Assembly (NCBI GenBank): GCA_029582265.1
Contig: CM055822.1
Coordinates: 6,937,200-7,001,199 of the forward strand
Origin: Zoroaster sp. YZ-2022
Lineage: Eukaryota; Echinodermata; Asteroidea; Forcipulatida; Zoroasteridae
Reading direction: 5' to 3'
DNA: 64,000 bases
Shown: positions 9,700 to 21,066 of the stretch, in pieces
Numbering within the stretch: the stretch's first letter is position 1
Layout: each line of letters starts with the position of its first letter
The notes under the pieces: model-generated
Database searches by the model: none
What the model saw: only the letters and a program-made list of their open reading frames with translations
What the model was told of the DNA's origin: nothing
Made by a program: the position numbers and the translations under genes

Positions 9700-11055
9700 T
9701 AACTCGCCAGGCGGACTACCCAGGCAGATTTTTGGGTAGTCCGCCAGATTTTTAACTCGCCCACATGTTTAACACTAATTTTTCAATCAATTAAAATACA
9801 TCAGTCGCTTATACCGTTTCCACAAACAATAAGGGACCCAGTGTCTGACTGCTGGTGATAAAAATGCGGTGATTAGCGGCTGCGAAACTTATTAAGTTTT
9901 TCACTTATTTTGTACATTTACATTCAACGGCATCAAAACCTTAGACGGCTTTTAATAGTGATCAGTGATCTGCCGCGCGTGACTCATACACACTGGTTGG
10001 CTTTAGTGATCGGCGCGCATCTCTCATACATATGTAAACGCTGAATGGCTGCCGTGGCGGTGATTGGCCGTGGACGTGTTCTTACATATGTATACACTGG
10101 TTGGCTGCGGCGCTGCCGCTGCCGTGGCGGTGATTGGCCGCGGCGTATCTCATACATATGTAACCGCTGGTTGGCTGCCGTGGCGGTGATTGGCCGCAGC
10201 GTGTCTCATACATATGTATACACCGGTTGGCTGCCGTCAGTGAGAGCCGCCGCTGCACGCAGCCGCGGTGATCATTGGATCAGGGCTCTTCAAATGAATA
10301 TGCATTGCCCCCAAATTCACAACATGTGGTTCTTGGCCAGCGGTTGGTATTGCTGCCCTTATACAGAGAATTTTGTCCTCTGCCGGCGTTCGCCAGTGAC
10401 ATTACTGTCCCGGCATGTCTTGCAGAACATCACCCTTCTTCCTCTCGTAAGCGAGCCATTTATACTGCAATTCCCATTCTTTTCTGTACGATCTCCGTCT
10501 TTTATTTTTATCGTACCCTGGGTCTCGATCTCGTTTGTTGGTCGATTTAGTCGATGTCTTATTAACGTCGGGGTTCGAAACATTGGGGAGAAATCGCCAC
10601 ATTTTTCCGAATTCACTTACGCCTTTCTCGGTCAAACAACTTTAAACAACTACGAATGTTAAGCCTTATAGTACAAAAAATTATTCCACAACAAATTAAT
10701 ACAACTGCTTAACTGTTTAACTGCTATGAGACAAGACTAGACAATGCCACTGGGCGCCGCGTCTTGGGCAACCAAACTTATGCGGTCAGGACAATTTGTT
10801 TGATTTACACCGGCCGTCAAGCATGTCAAGAGGGCTTGAAAGACGGGTTAAAAAAACCTTCTCCGACGGCAAGAATATAACACTGTAATTGTTTAAAATA
10901 TGCTCCTAATTATTAGGAACGTACATTTTTAACTACAGTTTATGTCACAACAAAATTTTTGGCTCGCCCGCCGGACTACTCAGGGAAGTTTTGGGGTCGC
11001 CCGCCGATGTTTTGGCTCGCATTTGGCGACCGGGCGACCACTAAGGTCGAACTCT
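9700..11055. mobile_element. Compound GC-rich element candidate
   Basis: The left edge (9706-9765) has AACTCGCCAGGCGGACTACC and GGGTAGTCCGCC. The right edge (10960-11045) has GGCTCGCCCGCCGGACTACT and GGCGACCGGGCGACC. These mirrored CGCC/GGCGG blocks look like subterminal repeats of one large element. A 205-codon frame at 10045-10662 lies inside, but half of it is the tandem array and the rest resembles nothing I know. Function unknown. Confidence 0.4.
9965..10255. repeat. GC-rich ~60-65-bp tandem array with CCAAT-type motifs
   Basis: About four units contain TGGTTGGCTGCCGTGGCGG, TGATTGGCCG and CTCATACATATGTA. Each carries ATTGG, the complement of a CCAAT box, and is CpG-rich, unlike the AT-rich surroundings. 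It could be promoter-like or simply the interior of the surrounding element. Confidence 0.65.
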
Positions 11056-11145
11056 GCTAAAGTGAAATGCTGCGGTGCGAGTAACATTTGAAATATGAGG
11101 TTTAAGTGTCATGTTTGCATCAAAGCTCAGGACAGTCATTTCTAT

Positions 11146-11580
11146 GCATTCATCCAAATCTGTTTGATGATCAGGAAGTGTGTATGCTTATCAGAAATTT
11201 GGTTTGACAGTAAAAAAGTGTCCAAATTAACTAGGGATCTTTAACAAGTCAGTAGAAGGCAGTATTATTTCCTACAGTCAACATACATGCGGAGAAAAAG
11301 GGGAAATATTTTTGTAGACAGCATACCTATACATACACGTATTTGTACGCATTCATCCTAATCTGTTCGATGATCAGGAAGTGTGTACATGTACATACAT
11401 GTACTTATCAGAAATTTGGTTTGACAGTTAACAAAAGGTGTCCAAATTAACACCAGGGATCTTTAACAAGTCAGTAGAAGGCAGCATTATTTCCTATAGT
11501 CAACATACATACTGTACATGTGGAGAAAAAGGGGAAATATTTTCTTTAGACAGCATACCTATTCATACACATGTATTTCT
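11146..11580. repeat. ~203-bp direct duplication
   Basis: CATTCATCCAAATCTGTTTG at 11150 recurs as CATTCATCCTAATCTGTTCG at 11352, and AGTCAGTAGAAGGCAG and GGAGAAAAAGGGGAAATATT also appear twice at the same spacing. Confidence 0.85.
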
Positions 11581-11717
11581 TCATCCCCCCCCCCCCAGCA
11601 ACCTAATGAAAATGTGATCCAGTTCATTTCAGATCAACACATCAATAATACATGTACATGTACACTAAAAGGAAACATCGACTTTACTGTACAAGTATAT
11701 CAATAGACCTTATCATA

Positions 11718-12172
11718 GTGTTAGCCAGCAATACCTTTTGGTGTCTTTTGGACGCTCTGTACACCCCGTTTGCTAAATGGACGCCCCGTTTGCTAAATGG
11801 ACGTCCCGTTTGCTAAATGGACACCCTGTTTGCTAAATGGACACCCTGTTTGCTAAATGGACGCCCCGTTTGCTAAATGGATGCCCCGTTTGCTAAATGG
11901 ACGCCCCGTTTGCTAAATGGACGCCCCGTTTGCTAAATGGACGCCCCGTTTGCTAAATGGACGCCCCGTTTGCTAAATGGACGCCCCGTTTGCTAAATGG
12001 ACACCCTGTTTGCTAAATGGACGCCCCGTTTGCTAAATGGACGCCCTGTTTTATTTGCAATACACATGCAATTAAGTATTGTACATGTAAGTTAAAGTTT
12101 TGGACACCCTGTTTTTCAAAGAACAACTAATTTGGACGCCCTATCTCCAAATCCTGTCTAATACCCTGGGTC
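11718..12172. repeat. 20-bp minisatellite inside a TTAGCCAG-type MITE
   Basis: From about 11765 to 12045 the unit GTTTGCTAAATGGACGCCCC repeats about 14-15 times, with CG-to-CA variants. The array is flanked by GTGTTAGCCAGCAATACC and CCTGTCTAATACC, which match the ends of the small element at 2736-2881. The minisatellite therefore grew inside that element. Confidence 0.9.
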
Positions 12173-12365
12173 TTATGTGTATATATACGCATATGACGTT
12201 ACAAACTGAAGGGCTCCCTCATTCAGAGGCAAAAGAAGGCCACGCATTGGTTCATGTATGCGCGCTGCGCGTACGTGTGTCGGTCCTTTCAGTGCGTGTA
12301 TGAGTAGCTCTTATGCATACATGAAGCAATGCGTGACCGTCTTAATTTGTGACGTCAATGCACTT

Positions 12366-12555
12366 AGTAATAATGGACACTTATATTGCGCCGGTATCTG
12401 CCAAGTTTGACGCACATGGCGCATGAACATTATTACCCCTGTCATCGGGCCAGTTATATCATTCCTGGAATCATCTCAACTCCCTGGGGAGTATGCAGCC
12501 CATTTTGCCAAATGTGTAGCACAACGAGGTTATTCAAACACAGTTACCATCTCAT
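12366..12555 (-). mobile_element. SINE type 2 fragment (3' half)
   Basis: ATCATTCCTGGAATCATCTC and AACTCCCTGGGGAGTATGCA match the 3' body of the SINE at 55131-55465. The tRNA-like head is missing. Confidence 0.6.
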
Positions 12556-12571
12556 GGTTTCAACAAAAATG

Positions 12572-12650
12572 AAAATGGGTATCCGGGTATCCGAAGTTTC
12601 CTGATGTCGGGTATGCGAAGTTTCCTGATGTGGGGTATCCGGTTCCAAAA
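12572..12650. repeat. Family Z fragment (GGGTATCCG words)
   Basis: GGGTATCCGGGTATCCGAAG followed by another GGGTATCCGG. It is part of a dispersed family built from GGGTACCC/GGGTATCC words (fuller copies at 16139, 33895, 36222 and 50963). Confidence 0.6.
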
Positions 12651-12654
12651 TTGA

Positions 12655-12745
12655 GTAGTGATTAGTTCTGAAAAGAACTGGAGGTTACAACTCGACGTTT
12701 CGATCAGTATGATCTGATTGTCTTCAGGAGAATAATTCACAAAAT
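12655..12745 (-). repeat. CTGAAGA-hairpin-CGAAAC repeat, inverted copy
   Basis: The complement reads TCTCCTGAAGACAATCAG, ATCATA, CTGATCGAAACGTCGAG and then AACCTCCAGTTCTTTTC, the same block as 6712-6800. Confidence 0.6.
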
Positions 12746-13014
12746 AAATATCTGTCATCCAAAGACAATTCCACAACAATTTGGAATAAAATGCATTTTC
12801 ACTATTTTCTTGTTAACAACACAAGGAAATTAGCTTCATAAAGGTTGGTACACACACTGTGCAAACTATTCACTTTTGTGTTATTTGTTCTTTAAAACCC
12901 TACTACCCTACGAAATTTGTATCGCAAAATCTGCGATGCATTGATTGAAATTCCATCGCAGATTGTCCAAATTACATCGCATTTTGCGATGCGATACAGG
13001 GGAAATCGTTCACT

Positions 13015-13320
13015 GAGGGTGGGAAATTATGATGTTTTTGCCAGGGCAAATCGCCCAGCTTGCCCCAAAGCATTCCAAACTTGGTACCATTTCACCACCC
13101 ACCTCAAGACTGAACTGTTCTGCTTCAAATTTCAACTGGCTACATATCCAGCTTGATGTAGACTTTCATAATTTGTGTTTAAAACATTTCTTGGCAATCA
13201 TTACTTTTACAGGGAACAATTTTTTTGATCAAAAGGTTTGCATAGCATTTTTTTCTTTCGAGTCAGACATATTTTTGCATGCATATTGTTATGTATAATG
13301 CATGCATAATGTTAATTTTA
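13015..13320. repeat. Copy of the 7814 element, left half
   Basis: GGGTGGGAAATTATGATGTT, GCCAGGGCAAATCGCCC and CAACTGGCTACATATC repeat the 7814-8110 sequence, with the CCAATTTGGTTGCCCGC segment missing. The preceding 12905-12995 is a small inverted pair built from ATCGCAAAATCTGCGATG. Confidence 0.6.
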
Positions 13321-13335
13321 TGTTATTTGTTGTTT

Positions 13336-13760
13336 AAAACCCTTCTACACATGGAGGCCACTCCGATCCACTAAATTTTCAATATGTTCTTCACCAACCT
13401 TTAGTACATACAAGCCTGCTGTCCTTTCCAAGTAATCTTACAAAATCAACAGGTGTGTCACCCAAGGCCACTGTAAATGTTTGAACATATTAACCCTCCT
13501 ACACATGGAGGCCACTCCGATCCGCAAAATTCTGCTCTTGAGCAACCTTCAGTACAAGCCTGCTGTCCTTTCCAATTAATCTTACAAAATCAACTGTGTT
13601 TCACCCAAGGCCACTGTAAATGTTTGAACATATTAGTATGGCCTGCAATGTATCAATGGGAGACCACTTTACCCTGCAATCTCAGTGGTGTGACAGTGCA
13701 CAGAAGGGTAACCATAGGAGGCCACTGGCAAACAGCTAATGGCTTGGAGTGGCCTGAATA
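13336..13760. mobile_element. Family C elements, C2 half copy joined to C3
   Basis: C2 starts TTAAAACCCTTCTACACATGG and runs only to TTGAACATAT (13490). There a second copy, C3, begins with a clean TTAACCCTCCTACACATGG. C3 ends near GAGTGGCCTGAATAAATT without its right terminus. C3 appears to have gone into C2 at TTAA with loss of the right halves, or the pair arose by rearrangement. Confidence 0.75.
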
Positions 13761-14901
13761 AATTTTATGAAATAAAACCAAGTACCTGATTAACCTTATT
13801 ACATGTATATATGTAAACATGTCCATCAAAGACTGGCATGGTAGAGTATCTGAAATGTTACATTAGATTTTTTTTTAAAGTGGGTTTCGGGTACCCGAAC
13901 CAGTAAAACGGGTATTGAACTTTACCGCCGGGTACACGCGAACCCGGGTACCCATCACAGGCCTGATACCCACATACATGTACATAGTACATGTAATCGG
14001 TTACACATGAACATGTTTGAAATTTACGTCAAAATACTGAAAATACCGGTGCCTTTGTATGGGTCTCCAGATACTGTGCGCCTTAAAAATGCTCTGTTAT
14101 TATTTATTATTAAATACCTCTTTAATTTTGACTGCTTCATCATGTCCAATGCATTACACACCAGAAAGCTTTTAATCGGAGTTTAACCAGGCTTTGCCAA
14201 ACTGATTAAACCCTGACAACGTCAAGCATACGCGCATCGATCAGCTCTGCCCATTAAAAAAAAAACAAAAAAAAAACCTAGTCTTAAAATAAAGTTCCAT
14301 TTGGATTATGAGGGACTGTTTACTGTGCCTCTGCATGGTTGTTTTCATTGCGGTAAAAAAGGGAGATGGGTATTCCGCTGATGGCTGTAAATGTTAATTG
14401 ATGTTATTTCAGTGGTGCTGAATTGTTTATGAAGGTCGACATAGTCCTGATGAATTTCAAAGTAGATTTGTTCCAGCACTTGTTGTTGTTACTGATGAGG
14501 TTGTGTTGAATAATTGTAAATGTAACATTCATAAGAATGGTAGTAAGTCTTGCCTGTTTATTGATGGCGGGGGGGCGGGTTTGCAATTGATATAAATATG
14601 TACGGTCAATGTTGTATCCCTGTCAATGTACACGAAATGAACCAGAGCAGATTGTCGTTATGACATTGGCCTGTGACTGATTTTCCTTGGATCGCATAAC
14701 AAAATGTTTCACAGAATTCACAATTTGCTAAATAAAATTTAATATTTCCTCATCAAAATTACTATTACAGTACATACATGTACACACAAAATCACACAAA
14801 AATATTTCTGCCTGAAAAATGTTCCCAAGATATAATTTTTAGCAAAATCGTTCCCAGAATTTGGGAATTTAATTAAATTAATTTAAATATTATATTTTTA
14901 A
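13761..14901. other. Mixed AT-rich DNA
   Basis: Holds a family Z fragment (13880-13965: GTTTCGGGTACCCGAACC, GGGTACCCATCACAGGCC), A-runs at about 14256-14280 and a TTTTCCTTGG-containing stretch. No gene recognised. Confidence 0.45.
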
Positions 14902-15266
14902 TTAACCCTAACTCCCTAGGCCCATTTGCTTACACATAACCTGAATCCTCCCAAATCCTTCAGTAATAAAGCAAGCACATGACATGTATGCACACATGTT
15001 TCTAATCTGTGATACATGTACATGGCCAGGGACCCTCCCTGCATGCATGGAGCAATAAACAGTGTCCACTGACCCAAGCACTGACCTTGCAATCACTACG
15101 ACAAACATGGATGTACATGTACCATAGAAAGGCAAGTATGCCTAATAACCTCAATCCTTCAAAATCCTTCACTTTAGCAAAGAGCATGTAGCATGTAAAC
15201 TCAATCCTCCAAAATCCTTCACTTTAGCAAAGAGGATTTTGGAGGACTTGGGAAGGTTAGAGTTAA
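14902..15266. mobile_element. TTAACCCTAAC element, family F (F2)
   Basis: The left end is TTAACCCTAACTCCCTAGGC; the right end is GGAAGGTTAGAGTTAA. The interior repeats AATCCTCCAAAATCCTTCA on both strands and contains TGGCCAGGGACCCTCCCTGC. Copies: 17906 and 22297; half copy 27757. Confidence 0.85.
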
Positions 15267-16138
15267 GCCCTTATTTCCCCCGCTTTTTTCCCTGCTATTA
15301 TATTGACTAAATGAAATAAGGCCTCCCTCCCTTGATCATTATTTGTCCAATTCTGTCATGAATTTGCTGACTGATTCAGCCGAGACTTTTCATACACACT
15401 TTCTGGTCATCAAACGGATTCAGATATGAATGCATACCAGAGCTTGGTATTTAAGGATCCAGTTTATGTTACAATAAGTTGGGGGGGGGGGGGGTGGAAG
15501 GGGGGTTGTGCCAAAGGGGGGTTGTGCCTTCATTTCAAAGAAGGAGTTAAAACACAAATAATTTTTGTGAAAATCTTTAAATCGGTCAATGGAGTGGGGC
15601 GGGGGGAACCCACTCAGTACACATGTACTTTTTTGTAGAGTACATTGTATTGTTCAGGTTCACGCATGTACGTAAATTACGTATAGATCATACTGTTGAA
15701 TCCATTAGCGATGAACGGCTGATGGGAATCACATTCGGGATCGTTTTCTCATCAATGTTTCATTTCATGTGCTTATAATTCTTCAGGTTTGATATACCTT
15801 TTAATGGTTTAATCTATTTCCCACAGGAGCATTGCCTGACATGTCAATGAAACAAATGCGAAATGTACGTAGATATATTCTTTTCCCGCGCATCACCTTC
15901 ATGGTAAGATTTGCCAAGGACAGCGAGGGATTAAGGTTTAAAAGTGAAATCATGGGTTACCAGCAAGAACATTATTGGTGCAAGCTGTTAAGTACATTAA
16001 CCCAAAGAATGCTTTTCTACACTTTTCTCATGACTCTGCATTGAGCTGAAACTTTGGCAGGTTGATTGTTTCAACATATTCAAAGAAAGTTAGTATTCTC
16101 ATATGCACGTGTAGAAGCTGTTTTGCTACTTTTGCCAA
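15267..16138. other. Unassigned DNA with G-runs
   Basis: A G-run of about 13 at 15481-15494 and G-rich stretches to 15530. 15827-15903 is flanked by CCCACAG and GTAAG and is open in one frame, but has no recognisable protein similarity. Confidence 0.4.
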
Positions 16139-16700
16139 TGCTGTGCTGGGTGTCCGGATGCCCAGATACCAGGTACCTGGGTACCCAACCGAAACTGTCG
16201 GATTACTCTTCCATTTTTCGGTTCCAATTACCTTTCACAGACTTGCCGGCTTTTGTTTGATCATGTACACTTACAATGTACATGTACCTAGTTTGTTTTG
16301 AGTTGACTGCCGTCGTGCCAGTATTACAAGTTGGTATTTGTGCCTATACCTGTAGATTATTAGTATTATTATTATTATTTTTTTTTTATTTAAAAAAAAT
16401 TTTTTTTTATGGGTAGTTGCCAATTACAAGGCCTTAAAACAGGCCACTCAAAGTTATTGGATTAGTGCGAGTGTGGGACACATGGATTATTTTTGTATGT
16501 GTGTGGGGATTGGGGATGCTTAATACGAGATGTTTTTAATATAGAGGCGGGAAGTTATTACAGTAAGTCCACATTTATTGTGATTCTATATTTTATACAT
16601 TCAGGAATATTTACATGTTATTGAAAAATTGTTTACGGGGACCTGGGTATCCGAAGATTTCGAGATCCGGTTCCCAAAATAACCGGTAATGAAAGCCTTA
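16139..16700. mobile_element. Family Z element, full-length type (Z1)
   Basis: The left part has GGGTGTCCGGATGCCCAGAT and GGTACCTGGGTACCC; the right part has ACCTGGGTATCCGAAGAT and GGTTCCCAAAATAACCGG. The body (GTTTTGAGTTGACTGCCGTC, GTGTGTGGGGATTGGGGAT, TATACATTCAGGAATATTTA) recurs at 36222-36690. Ends carry iterated GGTACC/GGTATCC words in inverted orientation. Confidence 0.7.
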
Positions 16701-16722
16701 TATTGCAATAACGGGATCATCA

Positions 16723-17038
16723 TTAACCCTCCTACACATGGAGGCCACACCGATCCACAAAATTCTGTTCTTGAGCAACCTTCAGTACATACATGTACAA
16801 GCCTGCTGTCCTTTCCAAGTAATCTTACAAAATCAACATTGTGCCACCCAAGGTCACTGTAAATGTTTGAACATATTACTGGCCTGCAATGTATCAATGG
16901 GAGACCACCTTACCCTGCAATCTCAGTGGTGTGACAGTGCACAGAAGGGTAACTATAGGAGGCCACTGGCAACAGCTAATGGCTTGGAGTGGCCTGAATG
17001 GGTTGTTAAAAAAATTACACTGATTGTAGGAGGGTTAA
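16723..17038. mobile_element. TTAACCCTCC element, family C (C4), complete
   Basis: TTAACCCTCCTACACATGG at the left and GATTGTAGGAGGGTTAA at the right. The interior has GGAGGCCACACCGATCC, AACAGCTAATGGCTTGG and GTGGCCTGAATGGG. The best complete copy of this family. Confidence 0.9.
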
Positions 17039-17313
17039 GGCTTATTATTTGTGTTTCTTCTTTGAGGAACACCCTGTCAACCTGTTCTTTTATCTTTAAA
17101 ACAAATCCCCGTGACATACATATGTCACTATATGGATGTACACAGACCCTTTTTTCACATGTCCATTTAGTAATACTGAACTTTGGATGCCATTATCATT
17201 TCAATCAGTAATTATCTTGGCCAAAGATCATTTTGAAATGTCTGAGAAGATTAATTATCTTCTTAATTAAATAAATGTAGCGGATTGTTGCAGGACAGTA
17301 ATTAGGATTATTA

Positions 17314-17685
17314 GGCCAAGTAAAAAAAAATACCAGTTGATCGTCCTGGTTTTTTCAAAAAGAGGAAGATGAGGGCCTTTTTATTTTTTATTTTTTATTT
17401 TTTTCCAAGATGGCCGCCAAGCATTTAAATTCAAAATGGCCACCAATTTTTCAGTTTGAAATCACCGCCAACTTTTTTTTATAGCTATCAAACAAGTAGT
17501 TGAGTAAAATATTCATGTTAAACAATGTTTGATGTATTTTGTTAAACCCAAGTAAAAATACATGGAAAAAATACTCTTTTTGTGGACAAGTATAAAAAAT
17601 AATAAATAATAAATAAAAAAAAGGATGCGGCCTCAAAAAAGGATACGGGTGGGGACGATCAACTGGTATTTTTTTTTACTTGGCC
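17314..17685. mobile_element. Harbinger-like MITE (M1), TTA target duplication
   Basis: Ends GGCCAAGTAAAAAAAAATAC and GTATTTTTTTTTACTTGGCC form inverted repeats of about 35 bp that continue through CAGTTGATCGTCC. TTA is duplicated at 17311-17313 and 17686-17688. A 3-bp TWA target and GG start fit PIF/Harbinger. The interior has AAGATGGCCGCCAAG and AAAATGGCCACC words; no transposase. Confidence 0.85.
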
Positions 17686-17905
17686 TTACAAATGGCATAC
17701 ATGTTGGAAGGCTAATGATCACATAGAAATTATTTCAGTGGAATTAGTGTTCATTTGTTTCAATTGTTTGGCACATTTACAGCTCACCCAAGGTCTATAC
17801 TAGCATTCAAGGCAGGATTTAACATTCTATTTACACCTGTTTTTTTAATTACCCAAACCTGTTATGACCAAATTTGAAGCTTTGAAAATTTGAAGTAATC
17901 TCATT

Positions 17906-18423
17906 TTAACCCTAACCTTCCCAAATCCTCCCAAATCCTCCAAAATCCTCTTTGCCAAAGTGAAGGATTTTGAAGGATTTTGAAGGATTGAGGTTACATG
18001 CTACATGTTCTTTGCTAAAGTGAAGGAGTTTAGAGGATTCAGGTTATTAGGCATACTTGCCTTTCCATGGTACATGTACATCCATGTTTGTTGTAGTGAT
18101 TACAAGGTCAGTGCTTGGGTCAGTGGACACTGTTTATTGTTCAATGCATGCAGGGAGGGTCCCTGGCCATGTACATGTATCACAGATTAGAAACACATGT
18201 GTGCATACATGTCATGTGCTTGCTTTACTACTGAAGGATTTTGGAGGATTCAGGTTATGTGTAAGCAAATGGGCCTAGGGAGTTAGGAAGGATTCAGGTT
18301 ATGTGTAAGCAAATGGGCGAGGGAGTTAGGAAGGATTCAGGTTATGTGTAAGCAAATGGGCCTAGGGAGTTAGGAAGGATTCAGGTTATGTGTAAGCAAA
18401 TGAGCCTAGGGAGTTAGGGTTAA
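17906..18423. mobile_element. TTAACCCTAAC element, family F (F3), with inner tandem
   Basis: The left end is TTAACCCTAACCTTCCC, the right end GGGAGTTAGGGTTAA. The last ~180 bp hold about four copies of a ~45-bp unit (GGAAGGATTCAGGTTATGTG, AAGCAAATGGGCCTAGGGAG), so the right end has been multiplied. Confidence 0.85.
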
Positions 18424-18873
18424 TGACAAAAAAAAAACGACTTAATTTCCAGAAGTCACCATCCATGCATACATGTATGTATTTTCTCATTCTGTAAAAT
18501 AAATGTAAATTTACGTATTCTACTTGGACTGACATTTTACCTACATTTTTGTCCAGGTTTCATAATGACCTCATGGGAAGTCTGGGAAAGTGCTTATTTA
18601 TCTACACGTACATGAAAAGACTCTTATTACAGTGTATTCATGTTAGTCTTGTTCCCTGACCCCAATGAAAATATATATCATGAAAGCAATCTTAGTTTGA
18701 AAGGCACCAGTCTATTTTGAACACGAGTCTCATTTGGAACCTCCAGGGGTTTGTGTATCAAAAAGCCGTCTTTTGATAGAATTGTGTTCTTCCATTACTC
18801 TTTCTTTCTCCCGTTTATGAAAAATAGGAAATGAACTTTGTTTTAATGTTTCTTTATGTTTTTATACAAACAG

Positions 18874-19023
18874 TTAAAATCCGCGAGATTAAGGAAATAC
18901 GTCCAGGCAAGTTCTCAAGAGACTTTGAAAGATGGCCGGAGGAGGCCAAGAAATACGACACATCCCTCTGTCTTGTCATCTTCTACGGAGCCGAATTCAG
19001 ACTAAAGAGCCTGTCCGTTGTCG
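18874..19023 (+). CDS. PLCG: PLCG exon 1 of those seen: PH domain
   Basis: Follows a pyrimidine-rich stretch and ACAAACAG and ends before GTAAGAAA. It starts with two bases of a split codon and ends with one. It encodes REIKEIRPGKFSRDFERWPE and then CLVIFYGAEFRLKSLSVV. The REIKEIRPGK block and the YGxEFRLK strand are PLC-gamma-specific features of the N-terminal PH domain, which helps place the enzyme at PIP3-containing membrane. The upstream exon(s) for the domain start were not found in 1-18873. Confidence 0.95.
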
Positions 19024-19235
19024 GTAAGAAAGTCATTCCAGATGCACAAACCATGTCAAAACCATTCTTATTTGAAGTATAGGCGACTTAAATGTATGTG
19101 ATGTTATCGTAGGTGACATACAGCACACACACCAGACCTTTTCTATTTTTTTTTTATTGATATGTGACTGGTGCTAGGCGATTAGTGAAATTCACTACTC
19201 GAGTAATCGCACAGCAGTTACTCGCGAGTACTTGA
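19024..19235. mobile_element. Left edge of an older element (S) in intron 1
   Basis: From about 19168 the sequence GGCGATTAGTGAAATTCACT and TTACTCGCGAGTACTTGA pairs with the complement of 20268-20362 (GAGTACTTTTGAGGTAATCA, ACCCGAGTACGGGTATGATT). This suggests one older element from about 19168 to 20362 that later received two TTAACCCTCC insertions. Confidence 0.5.
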
Positions 19236-19537
19236 TTAACCCTCCTATTACTACAAGGCTCAAAATCAGTCAAAATGTTGATATACTTGCCAAGGTATAT
19301 CTAGTGCACTTAAAAGTTGAACACTGTCAAACCTTACGTGTAGTGAGTACATTTACATGTCAAAATGAGTTGACTGTATTTTGACTGGTGAAAGCATTGT
19401 TCAGGGTGGTCAAAATGACAGTAAAAACCAGTCAAAAATGCCCCTGTGTGCACATTTGGGTCAACAGTCAAAACGGACAGTTGACTGATTTTGACCTCTG
19501 TAGTTACTTGCCACTAAAGTGCAGCTAGGAGGGTTAA
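19236..19537. mobile_element. Family A element (A3), complete
   Basis: TTAACCCTCCTATTACTAC at the left and GCAGCTAGGAGGGTTAA at the right, inverted relative to A1. Contains AAAATCAGTCAAAATGTTG and GTGCACATTTGGGTCAACAG. Confidence 0.9.
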
Positions 19538-19730
19538 TTGTGAGTAATTGACTGCATTTTTAACATAAGTTTTTATAACCCTTCAAATTGTATGCGTTAC
19601 TCATACTCATTATAGCCTAGGTCATTGGTTATTCATGTATATCAAGTATACTATTTTAAGCATACATTTTTATAAATGTTTGATGATAGTTATTTTGAAA
19701 ACATCTGATATTATATCTGATTTTATATGT

Positions 19731-20225
19731 TTAACCCTCCTACACATAGAGGCCACTGTAAGCCACTAAATGTCCAATGTGTTGTACACACATTGTTTGT
19801 GCACATAAGCCACACTGACCCTTTGAAGTAATCTCCAATGTACATACATGCATACAAAGACACATACATGTATACCACAGTTGACCTTATTTTCAACAGG
19901 TTATACTGTAAACAAACTCCCAATAATAAATCACCATCAGCCACTGAGACCAATAAACCATACCAAGCCTCCATCATCCATTGGGATTTTCAGCAGTTAT
20001 TTTGTAAACACAGACTCTCCATAGTAACCTACCACCAGCCACTGAGTCTGGAACAAAGTAATATGCCCTGCAATATGTCAATCACAAACCACTAAAACCA
20101 ACAGACATATGAGGCATTATGTTACTATGCAGTATAGCTATGAGGAGCCACTGCCTACCATAGCAATGGCTTGGAGTGGCCTGAATGGGTTGTTTCAAAA
20201 ATTTCACTGATTGTAGGAGGGTTAA
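19731..20225. mobile_element. Family C element (C5), divergent 495-bp form
   Basis: TTAACCCTCCTACACATAGAG at the left and GATTGTAGGAGGGTTAA at the right. The middle differs from other family C copies: AGCCACTGAGACCAATAAACC and CACCAGCCACTGAGTCTGG are repeats within it. Confidence 0.85.
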
Positions 20226-20435
20226 TAAATAAACGACAAAAGAATCGGTTGTTACTTGTAAATATGTCACTACTCATGAGTACTTTTGAGGTAATCACAG
20301 CGGGACGATTAATCGAGTAGTAAAAAGACCCGAGTACGGGTATGATTAGCAATTACCACTCGCAAAAGTATTTGCTTAGCAAAATTCTCTGCTTAGCCTC
20401 TCTTTGAAATTGGGTCCCTGGCTCTTGCTCTAGAT

Positions 20436-20945
20436 CAACGCTGGCCTCCCAGTGTGAAACCTAGAAAATCTCCCAGTGAAACCTAGAAAATCTATAAAAA
20501 CTTATATTTCAAAAATGGGAATCTTTATTTCCCCAAAAAAACCTATGTATATGAACCTATAAAAACCTTTATTTTTAATCTCCTGAAACAAATTTTCAAC
20601 TTCCTCATAAAATCCTCAAAAGCTTTGAAGAAAAAATACTTACATGTAAGTATAAAGAGATGAAGCCAAAACAGTAGCCAAACTGTAACATGTGATACCG
20701 CTCATTAGATTCTCTGCTGGGCAGGGGATGGGGTAATGTACAAATGTACTTTGTTGCAAAAAGTACTCGGAAGGTAGGCAATTTACAAAAAAATTGTGAC
20801 TTAACACTGCACAATCACGGGAAATAACCTATAAAAGCCTATATTTTGGCATTTGGTAAACCTACTGTATAATAACCTATATTTTGCTTTAAAAACCTAT
20901 TTAAAAAACTATACTTGGTAGATTAGGCACTGGGAGGTCTGAATA
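20436..20945. mobile_element. Inverted-repeat element with AACCTATAAAA words
   Basis: Ends CTGGCCTCCCAGTG and CACTGGGAGGTCTG are inverted. The interior repeats AACCTATAAAAAC, CCTATATTTT and similar words at least seven times. No target duplication was defined. 20362-20415 is a separate fragment of the GCTTAGCA family seen at 37080 and 60593. Confidence 0.6.
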
Positions 20946-21066
20946 CCTGTGGGGTATGAGCTGCCACAGTTGGCTGCAGCAGAAATGGTTTCAGGCATAT
21001 CAACTAATGGGGCAAGCACAGTTGTGAACTATTGTTGACTGAAGTTGCACAAACCTCAACCGAATG

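Noticed and set aside
10045..10662. 205-codon open frame in the GC-rich block
   Set aside because: The first half is the tandem array read through and the second half resembles no family I know. Frames on both strands are open there because of GC-rich composition.
15827..15903. Possible exon flanked by CCCACAG and GTAAG
   Set aside because: Open in one frame, but the peptide (ALPDMSMKQMRNVRRYILFP) does not fit the PLCG N-terminus and no partner exon was found.
14902..18423. Internal telomere tract
   Set aside because: Only single CCCTAAC/GTTAGGG units at element ends; no tandem TTAGGG array.
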